The notes: a model not told the origin generated them from the letters alone. 64,000 bases of DNA from an uncultured cyanobacterium (GCA_903848645.1 CAINGU010000020.1:1-64000); one strand, 5' to 3'. Shown: positions 43,253 through 53,934, numbered from the stretch's first letter. Program-made: numbers and translations.

Positions 43253-46200
43253 ATGAGAGTTTGTCGCACAGATGGAAAATCATTGACTATCTGATTAATG
43301 TTGGCTATATCAAAAGTATTTAAATTAGTTTTGAGATGATCAGCATAATCTGATAATAGTTGACAGTCATAATTTTTCGCTAACTCTTGCAAGCGTTTAT
43401 TGAAATGCTTTAATTCACGAATCTTGAGGGTTTTATGTAATACAAACCATACTTTTTCTTCTTGTTCTAATTTCATGAGTAAATCTGGTAAATTAATCGG
43501 GCATTTTAATAAAATTGGGTTATGACAATGAGGAAAAGAAGGTTCTTTAATTATTTCTTTTTCAAATATATGAACTAATTTTAAATGCTTTTTTAGTTCA
43601 GTAAATAGTTGTTGACGACTAACTGGTTTTCTTAAAAATCCTTGACAAATTTTCTCAAGTTCAAACTGCTCTTCCTTTTGAGATGAAGCAGTGAGAATAA
43701 CGACAGGAATACTTTGAGTATTTTGATCTTGTTTGAGATATTTTAATACTTCTTTGCCATCCATGCCAGGCATTCTCAAATCGAGTAATATTAGATGAGG
43801 ATGATGTAATTTGGTTAAATTAATAGCGTCCTCTCCATTATCTGCAAATATCAGAAAATGGTTAGTTTTTTCAAAATATCCTCTAATTAATTCCCGATTT
43901 GATTCTATGTCATCAACTACTAAAATTTTACTGGGTAAAAATTGGTTTAAATTATCGTCTTGACAAGATGATGTGATTTCTTTAATTACAGTACCAGGGG
44001 AAACTTGAGGAAACACAAAAGTAAAAATACTACCTTCTCCTAATTGACTTTGAACTGTGACTATTCCCCCCATGATATTGATTAAATTCCGTGTGATTGC
44101 TAGTCCTAAACCTGTACCACCATATTTACGATTACTTTGCCCATGAATTTGGACAAAATCTTCAAAAATACTTTGTTGTTGTTGACTATCAATGCCGATT
44201 CCTGTATCTTTAATAGCAATTTCTAGCCAGATATTTTCTTCATTTTCTACAAAATAGCTTTGAGAGCGCAGTGATATTTCAATATATCCTTGTTCTGTAA
44301 ATTTTAAGGCATTACCAACTACATTAAACAGAATTTGGCGTAATCTAATTTGATCAATATAAATAGCTGTGGGAACTGTTTCCGAAATATGGGAACGGAG
44401 GTTTAATTTTTTGTCACTTGCTGTGGGTTGAAAAATATGGAGAATTTCTTGAATGAGCGATCGCAAATTTACAGGTTCATAATATAATTCGAGTTTCCCA
44501 GCTTCAATCTTAGACAGATCAAGAATATCATTAATTAATCTGAGTAAAGTTTTCCCACTGGCAGCAATAGTATCAAGATAGAAACGAGGGCGTTCTTCAA
44601 TTACCACTGATTGCAATAAATCCGCAAAACCAAGAATAGCATTCATTGGTGTCCGAATTTCATGACTCATATTAGCCAGAAATTCACTTTTAGCTCGGTT
44701 AGCAGTTTCTGCTTGTTGTTTTGCTTGCTCTAGGGCTGCATTTTTCAGTGTTAATTCTTCTCGTCTATAGGTTTCTATTTCTAAGAAAGTAGCTTGAGCT
44801 ATAGCAATACCAACTTGAGCAGCCACAGCTTCTAATAATTCAATTTCACCAACTGTCCATTCCCGAATTTTTGGCTTTATATCTCCTTGTTCCCAGCAAT
44901 AATGTAAGCCGATAATCCCATTAGGTTTTCCTTGATAAGAAGTTTGAATAAGTAGTAAGGACTTTATTTGGACTTGATGACATAGAAAAAGAACGTTTTG
45001 CAACAATGGTTCAGTATCAATGTTAGGTGTAGCAATTGCTCTATCTGTACTTAAAGCTGCTGCTACATAAGGATTATCTCTCACAGGAACTGGTATTTCT
45101 TTCACAGATTGGTAATTCCCATTTAAGTATTCTGCAACTGAAAGCAAATGAGGTTCTGGTTGAGGATTATAGGTATGAATAAGACAACGATTAACAGCAA
45201 ATGCTTCGCCAATTTGCAGAGCAGCAGCGTCAAAAATATCCTGTGTTTTCAAATTCTGGCGAATTTCATCAGTAATTTGCTTGAGAAGCAACATTTTTTG
45301 TAATTGTTGTTGTAAAGCTACTTCTGCTTTTCTCCGTTCACTAATATCTCGAACCACACTTAGTAATCCGATTTTATGACCATATTTGTCTTTCAGAATT
45401 GTTACTGATGATTCCACAAATATCTCTTCTCCATTCAGTTTGCGGTGAATATTTTCTCCTTGCCAATAACCTAAAGTATTTAAGGCTGCAAAGGCATTTG
45501 TTTCATCTGTTGATTTTATCCAAAGATATTCATAACATTCATTAATATTTTTATTTAATGCTTCTGTAGCTTTAATGCCATATTTTTTTTCAGCAGCATT
45601 ATTCCAATGAATAATCCGGTAATTGACATCAATTGCTACTACTGCATCATTAACTTGTGCTAATAACTGGGCTTGAAATTTGACTTGTTTTTCAGTTTCT
45701 TGCCGCTGGGTAATATCCAAAATGACAGCTAAGAATACTTCTTTACCTAACTCTTTCATTAGTTGTAAATGAACTTCCACAGGATAGAAACTACCATTTG
45801 CCCGTTGATGAATAGTCTGAAACTGGATAATTTTTTGTTCACCTGCTATCAAGGGAGCAAGTAAAGATTGAAATTTCTCTACTGTCATCTCTGGTTTAAT
45901 ATCCAGAGGAGTCATTTGTTGAATTTCTGTCAAAGAGTAACCTAAATTCTGAAGCCCTCCTTGATTAACGTAGTGAAAAACTAATGTTTTAGCATCAAAA
46001 ACGTAAATTTCATTTAAACTAGCTTCGAGAAGATTGGACAGATAAACTCGCTCCGCTTCCACCATGAGACGAGAGCTTATATCCTTAACAAAATATGTAA
46101 ATTGGGGAGAATTATGATCACCATTGCCAATGTAATTAACTGTAGCCGATAAATATTTAGGAAGACTATTAACGGTTTGCTGATATTCAAAGTGGATAGA

Positions 46201-46593
46201 TTCACCAGTGTATTGACTTTCTCGATAGTGTTCTATCCATTGTCGGATATCTTTTTCAGACCTACCCATTTGACTAGCAAGTTTATTGGGTATATCCTCT
46301 GGAATAATGCCTAGAAATTGAGCAGTCATTGAGTTATCAGATAAATGGCGGATATCATCATCTAGTAATTCCACCACACCCATCATCATTGGTGCAGAAT
46401 CATAAAAACTACGCAGGATAGCTTGCTTGTCTTTGACTGCTGCTTCCGCTTGTTGTAAACGTTGGTTGAGAGCTTGTAATTCCGCAGTTTGCTGGGCTAC
46501 TTTAGCTTCAAGTTCAGCATTGATATTGATGACTTGCGCTAATTTAGATTTTAAATGGTGTAGCAACTGCTGATAAAATTCGTGTAATAGCAT
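43234..46593 (-). CDS. PAS/GAF hybrid histidine kinase with receiver
   Basis: A 1119-residue soluble sensor. A short coiled coil is followed by three PAS-type domains (about 60-170, 185-300, 305-425; two have the PAC-like ITQRQ or ISERRKAE endings). A GAF domain follows (about 435-610), then HisKA with phospho-His in [16 protein letters not shown], HATPase ([11 protein letters not shown]) and a receiver with Asp in [13 protein letters not shown]. The last 110 residues resemble the C-terminal extension of cyanobacterial hybrid kinases and lack a clear phosphotransfer His. The GAF lacks the Cys position of a typical phytochrome, so chromophore binding is not suggested. The convergent GGDEF regulator is a plausible partner. 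Confidence 0.92.
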   Translation of the reverse strand: MLLHEFYQQLLHHLKSKLAQVININAELEAKVAQQTAELQALNQRLQQAEAAVKDKQAILRSFYDSAPMMMGVVELLDDDIRHLSDNSMTAQFLGIIPEDIPNKLASQMGRSEKDIRQWIEHYRESQYTGESIHFEYQQTVNSLPKYLSATVNYIGNGDHNSPQFTYFVKDISSRLMVEAERVYLSNLLEASLNEIYVFDAKTLVFHYVNQGGLQNLGYSLTEIQQMTPLDIKPEMTVEKFQSLLAPLIAGEQKIIQFQTIHQRANGSFYPVEVHLQLMKELGKEVFLAVILDITQRQETEKQVKFQAQLLAQVNDAVVAIDVNYRIIHWNNAAEKKYGIKATEALNKNINECYEYLWIKSTDETNAFAALNTLGYWQGENIHRKLNGEEIFVESSVTILKDKYGHKIGLLSVVRDISERRKAEVALQQQLQKMLLLKQITDEIRQNLKTQDIFDAAALQIGEAFAVNRCLIHTYNPQPEPHLLSVAEYLNGNYQSVKEIPVPVRDNPYVAAALSTDRAIATPNIDTEPLLQNVLFLCHQVQIKSLLLIQTSYQGKPNGIIGLHYCWEQGDIKPKIREWTVGEIELLEAVAAQVGIAIAQATFLEIETYRREELTLKNAALEQAKQQAETANRAKSEFLANMSHEIRTPMNAILGFADLLQSVVIEERPRFYLDTIAASGKTLLRLINDILDLSKIEAGKLELYYEPVNLRSLIQEILHIFQPTASDKKLNLRSHISETVPTAIYIDQIRLRQILFNVVGNALKFTEQGYIEISLRSQSYFVENEENIWLEIAIKDTGIGIDSQQQQSIFEDFVQIHGQSNRKYGGTGLGLAITRNLINIMGGIVTVQSQLGEGSIFTFVFPQVSPGTVIKEITSSCQDDNLNQFLPSKILVVDDIESNRELIRGYFEKTNHFLIFADNGEDAINLTKLHHPHLILLDLRMPGMDGKEVLKYLKQDQNTQSIPVVILTASSQKEEQFELEKICQGFLRKPVSRQQLFTELKKHLKLVHIFEKEIIKEPSFPHCHNPILLKCPINLPDLLMKLEQEEKVWFVLHKTLKIRELKHFNKRLQELAKNYDCQLLSDYADHLKTNLNTFDIANINQIVNDFPSVRQTLIQEYTP

Positions 46594-46626
46594 TCTTCAG
46601 CAAAATTCTACAATAACCAATAAATT

Positions 46627-46663
46627 TAGGGTGTGTCAAGAATCATCTTCCTAACACACCCTA
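46627..46663 (-). terminator. Hairpin at the end of the cpc operon
   Basis: TAGGGTGTGT (46627-46636) and ACACACCCTA (46654-46663) form a perfect 10-bp stem about 130 bp past the cpcG4 stop. The flanks are AT-rich. It is probably the operon's terminator or a 3' stabiliser. Confidence 0.7.
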
Positions 46664-46795
46664 TAAATTGAAAATTTTTTGCTAAACTTAGTACACAACA
46701 GCGGAAGTCAACTAACTATTAAAAATTCCTAAAAAGCTTGTATAGTCTGCTTTTTTAATTTTTAATTATTAATTTTCAATTCCGAGAAAGCGGTA

Positions 46796-47557
46796 TTAGC
46801 GTCTACCACGGTAAGGAACAGCATTTAGGTAATCAATGTCAAAAGCAGATAACTTTTGAGCATAGTTACCTTGACCAGATACAGAAGCAGCCATCTCTGC
46901 AAATTTAGCAGGATCGCCTTCTTTCAAACGCTTTGCTTTTGCCTTAGCAGTGTAGAAGTTTTCCAAGGTAAAACGCCAGTCGGTTTTGACTGTACCGGCT
47001 GTTTCTTGGAAGTCCGCACCGTAACGAGGAGTTACCAAGTTAAAAGGACGATCTACAAACCGCTTGCGTTGGTAAGGTACGGTATTTTCACCGAAGTTTT
47101 GGGTGTACTCTTCGCTATCTAGTAAAACATCAACAAAGCCGCTAAAGCCTTTGTTGCAAATGACAATTGACCAAGCAATTTCTTCTTTTTTATTGTAAGC
47201 ACAACGACCCAATAAACGTTTAAGGGTGATATCTACTAAACGGTAGTTGTTGTTAACAGAGACAACTAAACGATAGAAAGCTTCAGATTTAGCTAAACCC
47301 CGGATAAAGTCACGAACGGATAAAGAACCATTTTTAAGTTGGGATTCTAAAGTCACTTGACGGTTAAACTTGAGAATTTCATGTTCGCTAAAAACTTGGC
47401 GATAAGCAGCCCAAATGATGTTTGTCATGTCAGTGTAAGAACTAACATCTTCAATCCGATAGATATAAGGTGTATCTTCATTTTGGTCAGCAACTCCAAA
47501 GCTGCCCACCCGATGATTTTGACTGCTTGGACTGTATTGAAGTAATGGCAATGCCAT
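46796..47557 (-). CDS. cpcG4: Phycobilisome rod-core linker CpcG4
   Basis: A 253-residue linker that attaches phycocyanin rods to the allophycocyanin core. The N-terminal 180 residues form the PBS linker domain ([79 protein letters not shown]). The soluble C-terminal tail of about 70 residues ([20 protein letters not shown] to [11 protein letters not shown]) distinguishes it. It is last in the operon and 357 bp from cpcG3, a gap filled with repeats. Confidence 0.93.
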   Translation of the reverse strand: MALPLLQYSPSSQNHRVGSFGVADQNEDTPYIYRIEDVSSYTDMTNIIWAAYRQVFSEHEILKFNRQVTLESQLKNGSLSVRDFIRGLAKSEAFYRLVVSVNNNYRLVDITLKRLLGRCAYNKKEEIAWSIVICNKGFSGFVDVLLDSEEYTQNFGENTVPYQRKRFVDRPFNLVTPRYGADFQETAGTVKTDWRFTLENFYTAKAKAKRLKEGDPAKFAEMAASVSGQGNYAQKLSAFDIDYLNAVPYRGRR

Positions 47558-47914
47558 ATTAATTTTCTCCTTTTATGATCAAATTAAACAACGATAATGA
47601 AACAGAGGATGTTTGAAAAGCTATCGGCGATTAGAAATCGCTACTACACAAACAAAGTCCCTTCGGGTTCGCCAGTTCCCTACGGAGGGAAACCCGCCTA
47701 CAGGACTGGTCTCACCACCTGCGTGGACTAATAAAAAATCAAGGTTTTTAACCCACGCAGGTGGGTTTCGCCCGTGTAGCCGCGACTTATAGTCGCTAGG
47801 TCGGTAATAAATTAGACTTGTTCATTCAACCTTTCCGCGAACAGGGAATGAAGAATAGTTTTACCCTATTGCTTATTCCCTATTTCCTCTTGATCTTATT
47901 TTCCCCTTAAAAGG
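47558..47914. other. Repeat-filled spacer inside the cpcG cluster
   Basis: 357 bp between cpcG3 and cpcG4 with no gene. It holds copy B of the 35-bp dispersed repeat (47626-47660) and a 12-bp-arm inverted repeat (47715-47726 and 47753-47764, CCACCTGCGTGG). It also holds a second relative of the dispersed repeat up to about 47797. This could attenuate cpcG4 expression. Confidence 0.8.
47626..47660 (-). repeat. Dispersed 35-bp repeat (copy B)
   Basis: The reverse complement of 19967-20001 with two differences. It sits in the cpcG3-cpcG4 spacer next to a strong inverted repeat. Confidence 0.8.
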
Positions 47915-48643
47915 TTAGTAGATATTACTAATTCCTAACCAATGGAGGATAAATAAGAATGTAATGCCTGCGGTTATTACTAGTAATACAGCAGACAATG
48001 CCCCCCAATCAACATTTTGCCCAGAGCCTGGGGACAAGAAACCGCGCCATTGACGAATATACGGCCATTTTTGGACAATACCTGCCCGGTCACGATAATC
48101 AGCACCATAGCGAGGGGTAAAGCTGACTGGGCGGTCTGTGGTCATGCGTTTGCGTTGATAGGGTACGGTATATTCGCCAAAGGCTTGTTCATACTCGCTA
48201 CTATCAATCAGAACATCCACAAATTTTCCCCAACCTAGAGTAGCAATTTGAATTGACCAGGCAATTTTTTCTTGCTCATTGTAGGGAGAACGACCTAAGA
48301 TCCTTTTCAGGAACATTTCTACCAACCGATAGTTGTTATTTGGTGTCACAACTAGCTGATAAAATCGCTCTGATTTCACCAAACCACGAATGAAGTCTTT
48401 AACCGTAATTGACCGATTTTTGAGTTGGGTTTCTAAGGTAATTTGGCGGTTAAATTTGAGAATCTCCTGTTCGTTGAAGACTTGGCGATAAGCAGCCCAA
48501 ATTAGTTGTTCAATTTCGCCGGTAGAGTTAGCATTTTCAATGCGGTAGATATAAGGATTGTCTTCGTTAATATCTGCCGTGCCAAAGCTGCTAACTCTTT
48601 GGTTTTGAGTTGTAGGTTTGTATTCAAGTAAAGGAATTGCCAT
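47915..48643 (-). CDS. cpcG3: Membrane-anchored rod linker, CpcL-type (CpcG3)
   Basis: A 242-residue protein starting [21 protein letters not shown] at 48643; an upstream start would add 11 residues. The linker domain ([46 protein letters not shown]) is normal. The C-terminus ends in a hydrophobic helix, [19 protein letters not shown], absent from the other three copies. That tail defines CpcL: it anchors core-less phycocyanin rods in the thylakoid and passes energy to photosystem I. The position as third of four cpcG genes agrees with the CpcL gene of Anabaena. Confidence 0.93.
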   Translation of the reverse strand: MAIPLLEYKPTTQNQRVSSFGTADINEDNPYIYRIENANSTGEIEQLIWAAYRQVFNEQEILKFNRQITLETQLKNRSITVKDFIRGLVKSERFYQLVVTPNNNYRLVEMFLKRILGRSPYNEQEKIAWSIQIATLGWGKFVDVLIDSSEYEQAFGEYTVPYQRKRMTTDRPVSFTPRYGADYRDRAGIVQKWPYIRQWRGFLSPGSGQNVDWGALSAVLLVITAGITFLFILHWLGISNIY

Positions 48644-48783
48644 TTTAAAGAACCTGCCTTTTAGTAAAGTTGGCATCTTAAAATGTCGTCATACTTAGCA
48701 AACTAACTAAAATTAAAATCCTTAAAAAAATACAAACTTTATCACTTTTGTAACCGAGATTACCCAGCTAGTTAAAAAACTAT

Positions 48784-49527
48784 CTAGCGTCCGGGAAAAC
48801 CAGCACTAGGACTAATGGAAACAGGAATACCTGTTGATGTTGTTTCCCTAGTAGTGTTAGGAATTTGGATATTGGCAGTGCTAACTGGTGTGTAAGTCAC
48901 TGTTTTAATCTTAATGGAATTTGCCATATCCAAAAAGTTTTTGATGTCACCCCATTTATAACGAGCTTCTTCAAGTTGGTCGCGCCAGTAATCGCTGTAT
49001 CGTGGTGTTACCAAATTAAAGGGTCTATCTTTATAACGTCGTCTTTGGTAGGGAACGATATTTTCCCCAAAGTTGCTTTGATATTCTTCAGAATCTAGCA
49101 AAGCATCAACAAAACCACCCCAACCTTTGGTAGCAATCACAATTGACCAAGCGATTTCTTCGTCTTTGTTGTAAGGTGCGCGACCTAATAACCGTTTCAG
49201 CCCAATTTCTACTAATCTGTAGTTAGAATTACTCTGAATTACCAAACTTTGGAAAGCTTCAGATTTAGCTAAACCCCGGATAAAATCCCGGACGGTAATT
49301 GCCTTGTTTTTTACTTGGGATTCTAAATGAACTTGGCGGTAAAATTTGAGAATTACGTGTTCACTGAAAAGTTGCCGATAAGCCGCCCAAATCAATTCTT
49401 CTACTTCTCCACCAAAGGCATAGTCTTCGATGCGGTAAATTGTGGGTGTATCTTCGTTAGGAACTTCATAACCAGAAACGCGCTGGTTTTGAGAACTGGG
49501 TTTGTATTCTAGTAAAGGTATTGTCAT
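48784..49527 (-). CDS. cpcG2: Phycobilisome rod-core linker CpcG2
   Basis: A 247-residue linker with the standard opening [61 protein letters not shown] and [19 protein letters not shown]. The C-terminal 60 residues are soluble and rich in Ser, Thr and Ile (VTYTPVSTANIQIPNTTRE) and end in GFPGR. It lies about 90 bp after cpcG1. Each CpcG copy is thought to serve a different rod position on the core. Confidence 0.93.
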   Translation of the reverse strand: MTIPLLEYKPSSQNQRVSGYEVPNEDTPTIYRIEDYAFGGEVEELIWAAYRQLFSEHVILKFYRQVHLESQVKNKAITVRDFIRGLAKSEAFQSLVIQSNSNYRLVEIGLKRLLGRAPYNKDEEIAWSIVIATKGWGGFVDALLDSEEYQSNFGENIVPYQRRRYKDRPFNLVTPRYSDYWRDQLEEARYKWGDIKNFLDMANSIKIKTVTYTPVSTANIQIPNTTRETTSTGIPVSISPSAGFPGR

Positions 49528-49613
49528 GTTTGTTAGTTGTTAGTTTTTAGTTGTTAGGGAACAGGGAATAGGGAATAAGTGTTTCCCAATCACCAATTAC
49601 CAATTAGCAATAA

Positions 49614-50450
49614 CTAATTTTTGGCGTTAGCAGGAATATAACGATAAGGTAAAGAAACTGCTACAGGTTTAATTGTGGGTTGTTCTTGATGATCTCTGCT
49701 TGTATCAGGGATTTCGCTGCTACTAACAAAAGATTGGGCAGTGGCCAAACTGCGTTGGTAGTTGCATTCGTTGGTAATAATTGCCCCAGCCATAATGAAG
49801 AAGTTGGCAGGAATTGCCCGACGGATATCTGCTGTAGTTAGTTGTCCTGATGTGCGGATGCTATAGTAGGAACGGCCAGCGATACCACGAATGTTTTGGG
49901 TATCGCGCCAGTCAGAACCATAACGGGGGTTAGCGAGGTTAAAGGGGCGTGAACCAAAACGACGACGTTGGTAGGGGACAACATCATCACCAAAGTTGTC
50001 TAAATACTCGTCTGATTCTAATAACGCATCTATAAAACCGTGTAACCCTTTGGTAGCAATCACAATTGACCAAGCGATTTCTTCGGCTTTGTTGTAAGCA
50101 GCCCGCCCTAAGAACCGTTTTAAGGTGATGTCAACTAAGCGATAGTTGGAGTTGGTATCTGCTACTTGGGTGCGGTAAACGTCTGATTTACCTAAACCTC
50201 GAATAAAATCACGCAGGGTAATCGCCCGATTTCGCAATTGTGATTCTAAAGCGGTTTGCTTATAGCTGGCTAAAATCAGGTGTTCGCTGAAAATTTGGCG
50301 GTATGCAGCCCAGATGATGCTATCAATATCTTTATCTGAGGTAGCCCGATCTAAGCGATAAATAGTTGGGGTGTCTTCGTTAGGAACTTCATAACCTTCT
50401 ACTCGCTGGTTTTGCGATTTGGGCGCGTATTCTAGTAGTGGTATTGACAT
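49614..50450 (-). CDS. cpcG1: Phycobilisome rod-core linker CpcG1
   Basis: A 278-residue linker, the longest of the four. After the common linker domain (1-180, [60 protein letters not shown]) it has a tail of about 90 residues. That tail contains TADIRRAIPANFFIMAGAI and a proline-rich ending (VAVSLPYRYIPANAKN). It starts 38 bp after cpcF. The operon order places it as the first cpcG. Confidence 0.93.
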   Translation of the reverse strand: MSIPLLEYAPKSQNQRVEGYEVPNEDTPTIYRLDRATSDKDIDSIIWAAYRQIFSEHLILASYKQTALESQLRNRAITLRDFIRGLGKSDVYRTQVADTNSNYRLVDITLKRFLGRAAYNKAEEIAWSIVIATKGLHGFIDALLESDEYLDNFGDDVVPYQRRRFGSRPFNLANPRYGSDWRDTQNIRGIAGRSYYSIRTSGQLTTADIRRAIPANFFIMAGAIITNECNYQRSLATAQSFVSSSEIPDTSRDHQEQPTIKPVAVSLPYRYIPANAKN

Positions 50451-50487
50451 CTTTACTTTTACCTTGTTATATGGTATATAAATCAGT

Positions 50488-51087
50488 TTACTGGGCTAAG
50501 GCCAACTGAACGCGAGCGCGAACCGCTTTTTCAGTATCGTTAGTCAGCATTAATTGAAATTTAGCAAGAATAGGCGCTTGGACTATAGCTACTTTTGCTA
50601 AAGCTTGTAATCCAACAATAGCAGCATAACGAATTGACCAATCTGTATCTTCGCAGATAAACAGAAGTGTCTCTAGGGCGCGGTTGATAGCTATTTGACT
50701 TGCAGAAATGTCTAGCTTCTGCCAATGTAGATTTCCTAGTCCCTTAGCAGCGGCACGGCGAACACTGGGGGCAAAATCAGTCAGTGTCGTAGAGATGAGA
50801 ATATCTAAAGCACGGGGATCGGCGATCGCAGCTATTGTGCGAATCGAATAAGCCCGTGCGCCATAGTTATAATCATCAATTTGGTCTAGCAATTGTGGAA
50901 CTGCTATTTCTCCCAATTCTGTCAATCCTGCTGCTGCCACTATTGCCGCTTCTGGATTGTTATAACCAAAGACAGCAATTAAAGTCGGAATTGCCGATGG
51001 ATCTTTGGCTGCTGCCAGATTTTTAACCGCTGTCACCATTTGGGATGGTGTTTCTGCTACAGTGACAGCCCGAATTAGTTCATCCAT
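50488..51087 (-). CDS. cpcF: Phycocyanobilin lyase subunit CpcF
   Basis: With CpcE it attaches phycocyanobilin to Cys84 of CpcA. It is an all-helical HEAT-like repeat protein (IPTLIAVFGYNNPEAAIVAAAGLTELGE, AVPQLLDQI, SVRRAAAKGLGNL, SIRYAAIVGLQALAK). I start at the ATG at 51087 (MDELIRAVTVAETP), which has GGA five bases upstream; a TTG at 51114 would add nine residues. The product is then 199 residues. The spacer to cpcE is filled by GC-rich repeats. Confidence 0.9.
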   Translation of the reverse strand: MDELIRAVTVAETPSQMVTAVKNLAAAKDPSAIPTLIAVFGYNNPEAAIVAAAGLTELGEIAVPQLLDQIDDYNYGARAYSIRTIAAIADPRALDILISTTLTDFAPSVRRAAAKGLGNLHWQKLDISASQIAINRALETLLFICEDTDWSIRYAAIVGLQALAKVAIVQAPILAKFQLMLTNDTEKAVRARVQLALAQ

Positions 51088-51114
51088 TTTTCCGTTGTCA
51101 GTAGCAAAAAACAA

Positions 51115-51186
51115 CTTTGTGCGCGGGTAAACCCCATCATGGGCGGGGAAACCCCCATCATGGGCGGGGAAACCCCGCCCCTACAA
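51115..51186. repeat. GC-rich repeats between cpcE and cpcF
   Basis: Two tandem copies of about 21 bp (CCCATCATGGGCGGGGAAA) followed by CCCCGCCCCTAC. GGGCGGGG and CCCCGCCC form a strong hairpin. The repeat supplies the cpcE stop codon (TAG in GTAGGGGC on the coding strand). Confidence 0.9.
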
Positions 51187-52011
51187 GAGTGAATCCATGA
51201 GATTCATGACTCGGATAGCTTGTTCAGATATACCAAAAGTATCAGACTGTTTTGGCAGTTGATACTCTAATAATCCTTTCAAAGCAATAAGTTTAAAGCT
51301 ATTTTCCACTTGCGCTTGGGCTATCGCTTCTGCTGCGGCCAAATACCCAATTGCCCCCAAATCCCCCAACACAACGCGACGCATTTTCAAATCACCTGTT
51401 GCCAAAGTTTTCACTAATAACTCACCATAAATAGAGTCTTGTGTCATTTGGTACATGGCTCTAGCGGCGGAGCATTGCAATCGAGGAACTGAATGCTTGA
51501 GAAAAGGCTGAACAAGGGAAATAGCCTCAGTTGCACCCATAGCTCCCAAGGCTTCTAATACTGCTGTATAGGGCTGGGCAAGGTGGGGAAAACCAGGTAC
51601 TTGTATAGCTTGGTCAACTCCCCCATCTAGCAGTTTTATCAGGGCTGGTAATGCTGTTTTATCCCGGAGCATGGCCAAAGATTGGGCTGCTGCTTCGCGG
51701 ACATAAAAATCAGTACATTCTAAGCACTTAATTAAACTTGGTACGGCTTTTAAATTGCCTAATTTACCAAGCGCCCTGGCAGCATTGCGCCGTAAGGGAT
51801 AACCACCCAGTTCGGTTCTGTCAGATTCATCCTCTAACGCAGCAATGAGCGCGTCTATGGCTTCTGGCTGACTGACTCGGAACTTACCCAACCACCAAGC
51901 AGCATAATAGCGGAGACTTAAATCTGGTGATTGCAGGTTAGCAATAGCTATCTCTGGTGTCAGATTTGGTGCATTCTGGGCAGAATATTCTTCTCCACTG
52001 GTTTCTATCAT
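51181..52011 (-). CDS. cpcE: Phycocyanobilin lyase subunit CpcE
   Basis: A 276-residue HEAT/armadillo-like protein with repeats such as YYAAWWLGKFRVSQPEAIDALIAAL, PLRRNAARALGKLG, FYVREAAAQSLAMLRD and LQCSAARAMYQMTQD. It forms a dimer with CpcF for bilin attachment to alpha-phycocyanin. It starts 16 bp after cpcD. The TAG stop is formed by a GC-rich repeat, so the original end may have been slightly different. Confidence 0.94.
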   Translation of the reverse strand: MIETSGEEYSAQNAPNLTPEIAIANLQSPDLSLRYYAAWWLGKFRVSQPEAIDALIAALEDESDRTELGGYPLRRNAARALGKLGNLKAVPSLIKCLECTDFYVREAAAQSLAMLRDKTALPALIKLLDGGVDQAIQVPGFPHLAQPYTAVLEALGAMGATEAISLVQPFLKHSVPRLQCSAARAMYQMTQDSIYGELLVKTLATGDLKMRRVVLGDLGAIGYLAAAEAIAQAQVENSFKLIALKGLLEYQLPKQSDTFGISEQAIRVMNLMDSLL

Positions 52012-52027
52012 TGCCAGGAAGTTATAC

Positions 52028-52267
52028 TTATTCTGCTACAGTCAAAGTTTCAATTTTGACGATTCTGCCACCTAGACGGCTAATCCGTTGCATTTCTTCA
52101 TTCATGCGGCTGTAGGGGACGGTAATGAATACGCTACCACTACGGCGAATGTCGAATTTATTTTTGTCGGTTTCTTGGTTTTGCTTTAAGCCGACAACTT
52201 CGTAACGAAATACGCGGCTTGCAGACGAAGAAACGCTACCAGCACCAAGTGTGGTTTGACCAAACAT
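52028..52267 (-). CDS. cpcD: Rod-capping linker CpcD
   Basis: A 79-residue protein of the CpcD/ferredoxin-NADP-reductase linker fold: VFRYEVVGLKQ, SVFITVPYSRMNEEMQRISRLGGRIVKIETL. It caps the distal end of phycocyanin rods. It lies about 50 bp after cpcC. The same fold is present as the last 60 residues of CpcC. Confidence 0.96.
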   Translation of the reverse strand: MFGQTTLGAGSVSSSASRVFRYEVVGLKQNQETDKNKFDIRRSGSVFITVPYSRMNEEMQRISRLGGRIVKIETLTVAE

Positions 52268-52316
52268 TACTTCTATATCTCCTATGATGAGTTTTGTCGG
52301 TGAACAGCACCGGATC

Positions 52317-53177
52317 TTACGTGGAAATTACGCTGACAATTTTGCCGCCAACTCTCTGAATTTGCTGCATTTTGTCTAGAAGGCGCTCGTAAGGAACAAT
52401 AAATACTGTGCTGCTCCGGCGGACGCTGGGGTATCCTGGATTGCGAATGCCTGTAACTTCAACGCGGTAAGTGCGATTTGATTGTCCTACTGCATTACCG
52501 AGATTTTGCTTAGGAGCGTTATCCGCAGATACACGGAAACCCCAATTATCGTTACTACCAGATGGCCCAACAACTGAGGAAGATTTATTACTAGCTAATT
52601 CCCGCGCTAAACGAGATTTAGAACCTTCTACTTGAGCAGTATCGCTGTTGGCATAACCACGGTATAAACGGAACATCCGCGTAAAACCGGCTGCACTTTG
52701 TCCTGCTTGAAAATCAAAACCGCGATAGTAGGGAACAACACTTTCCCCAAAGCTGTTTTGATATTCTTCAGAATCAATGTAGGAGTCAATTTCCGCGTCG
52801 TAACCTTGGTTAATATATAAGTCTAAGTGATAAGTTACTTCGGACTCATTGTATGGTGCGCGACCCAACAAATGTTTATAGTTGAGTTCAATTAACCGAG
52901 TTTGGAAACTGTTGTAAAAGAATTTAGCTTTGTAGAGTTCTGATTTAGCAACGCTGCGGACAAACTCGCGCACGCTTAAATTACCATCACGGAGAAGTGA
53001 TTCTGCACCAATCAAACGATCTGATGCCAATATATAATCATTCCCTAAAACTTGCCGATAAACGGCACGAATTACCGCTTCGACTTCTTCGCGGCTGGCG
53101 TTGGGGCGCAGTTCAACTCTGCGTGCGTCACTAAAAGGCTCTGTTCCTAGTCTGGATGCTGCTGTTGTAATTGCCAT
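52317..53177 (-). CDS. cpcC: Phycocyanin rod linker CpcC
   Basis: A 286-residue linker starting [20 protein letters not shown] at 53177; an upstream start in the same frame would add 18 residues. It has an N-terminal PBS linker domain ([61 protein letters not shown]) and a C-terminal CpcD-like domain ([36 protein letters not shown]). It joins phycocyanin hexamers within rods. Confidence 0.95.
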   Translation of the reverse strand: MAITTAASRLGTEPFSDARRVELRPNASREEVEAVIRAVYRQVLGNDYILASDRLIGAESLLRDGNLSVREFVRSVAKSELYKAKFFYNSFQTRLIELNYKHLLGRAPYNESEVTYHLDLYINQGYDAEIDSYIDSEEYQNSFGESVVPYYRGFDFQAGQSAAGFTRMFRLYRGYANSDTAQVEGSKSRLARELASNKSSSVVGPSGSNDNWGFRVSADNAPKQNLGNAVGQSNRTYRVEVTGIRNPGYPSVRRSSTVFIVPYERLLDKMQQIQRVGGKIVSVIST

Positions 53178-53445
53178 ATTTTTCCCCTTTATTGTTTTCA
53201 ATCCAAAATCACTTTTTCCAGTGATTTTCACGCTCTGATTAACAACTTCTATCTGGAGATAAAACTATGCCCGGAGCCAGATCCAATTGCTAGGTGAACC
53301 AGAATGATCTTGGAGATTTTAACGTCACTTAATTCCCCGTCGGAATATTTTCCAACTTACGCAGTGACTCCCCATGAATAACTGGTGAACCCCTTGAGGG
53401 GTAAATCCATCTAACAATTGTATCCCTCTCCGGGCATGACGCTAT
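53178..53445 (-). promoter_or_regulatory. cpcA-cpcC intergenic hairpins
   Basis: A 268-bp spacer with a small hairpin (ACCCC and GGGGT at 53389-53393 and 53398-53402) soon after cpcA. A 10-bp long-range inverted repeat also spans it (ATGCCCGGAG at 53267-53276, CTCCGGGCAT at 53428-53437). In other cyanobacteria structures here separate an abundant cpcBA message from a rarer full-length one; the same role is inferred. Confidence 0.65.
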
Positions 53446-53934
53446 CTAGCTAAGAGCGTTGATTGCGTAGTCAATGTAGGTGTTAGCTTCGTTAGCAGCT
53501 TGACCGCTCAAACCATGACTAGCTTTGATTGATTTCAAAGCTTCTACGTACCAGCTAGGAGACAAGTCGAAAGCTGCGTGCATTTCAGTCAAACCAGCAA
53601 TTAAGAACTCATCCAAAGGACCTGTTCCACCAGCAACTAGGCTATAGGTGATGATGCGGAGGTAGTGACCAACGTCACGAGCGCATTTAGCTTTACCACG
53701 GCTATCAGCGGCAAATTGATTGCCTGGTGTAGAGGTGGTGTAAGGGAATTTGCTGTATACAGCGCTGGTAGCACCGTCAATTAATTTTTGAGCGTTAGCT
53801 GTCAAACCACGAGCAGCTTCCATGCTGGCAGCAGCACGAACTAGACGACCATTAACTGCTTGTAATTCGGTGTTGCTTAAAAAGCGTCCTTGGGTATCAG
53901 CAGATGCGATTGCTTCGGTAATTGGTGTTTTCAT
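53446..53934 (-). CDS. cpcA: C-phycocyanin alpha subunit
   Basis: A 162-residue globin-like biliprotein. The chromophore cysteine is in [18 protein letters not shown] (Cys84 in usual numbering). The rest ([49 protein letters not shown]) is typical. It pairs with CpcB in phycobilisome rods. It lies 73 bp after cpcB and before the hairpin-rich cpcC leader. Confidence 0.98.
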   Translation of the reverse strand: MKTPITEAIASADTQGRFLSNTELQAVNGRLVRAAASMEAARGLTANAQKLIDGATSAVYSKFPYTTSTPGNQFAADSRGKAKCARDVGHYLRIITYSLVAGGTGPLDEFLIAGLTEMHAAFDLSPSWYVEALKSIKASHGLSGQAANEANTYIDYAINALS

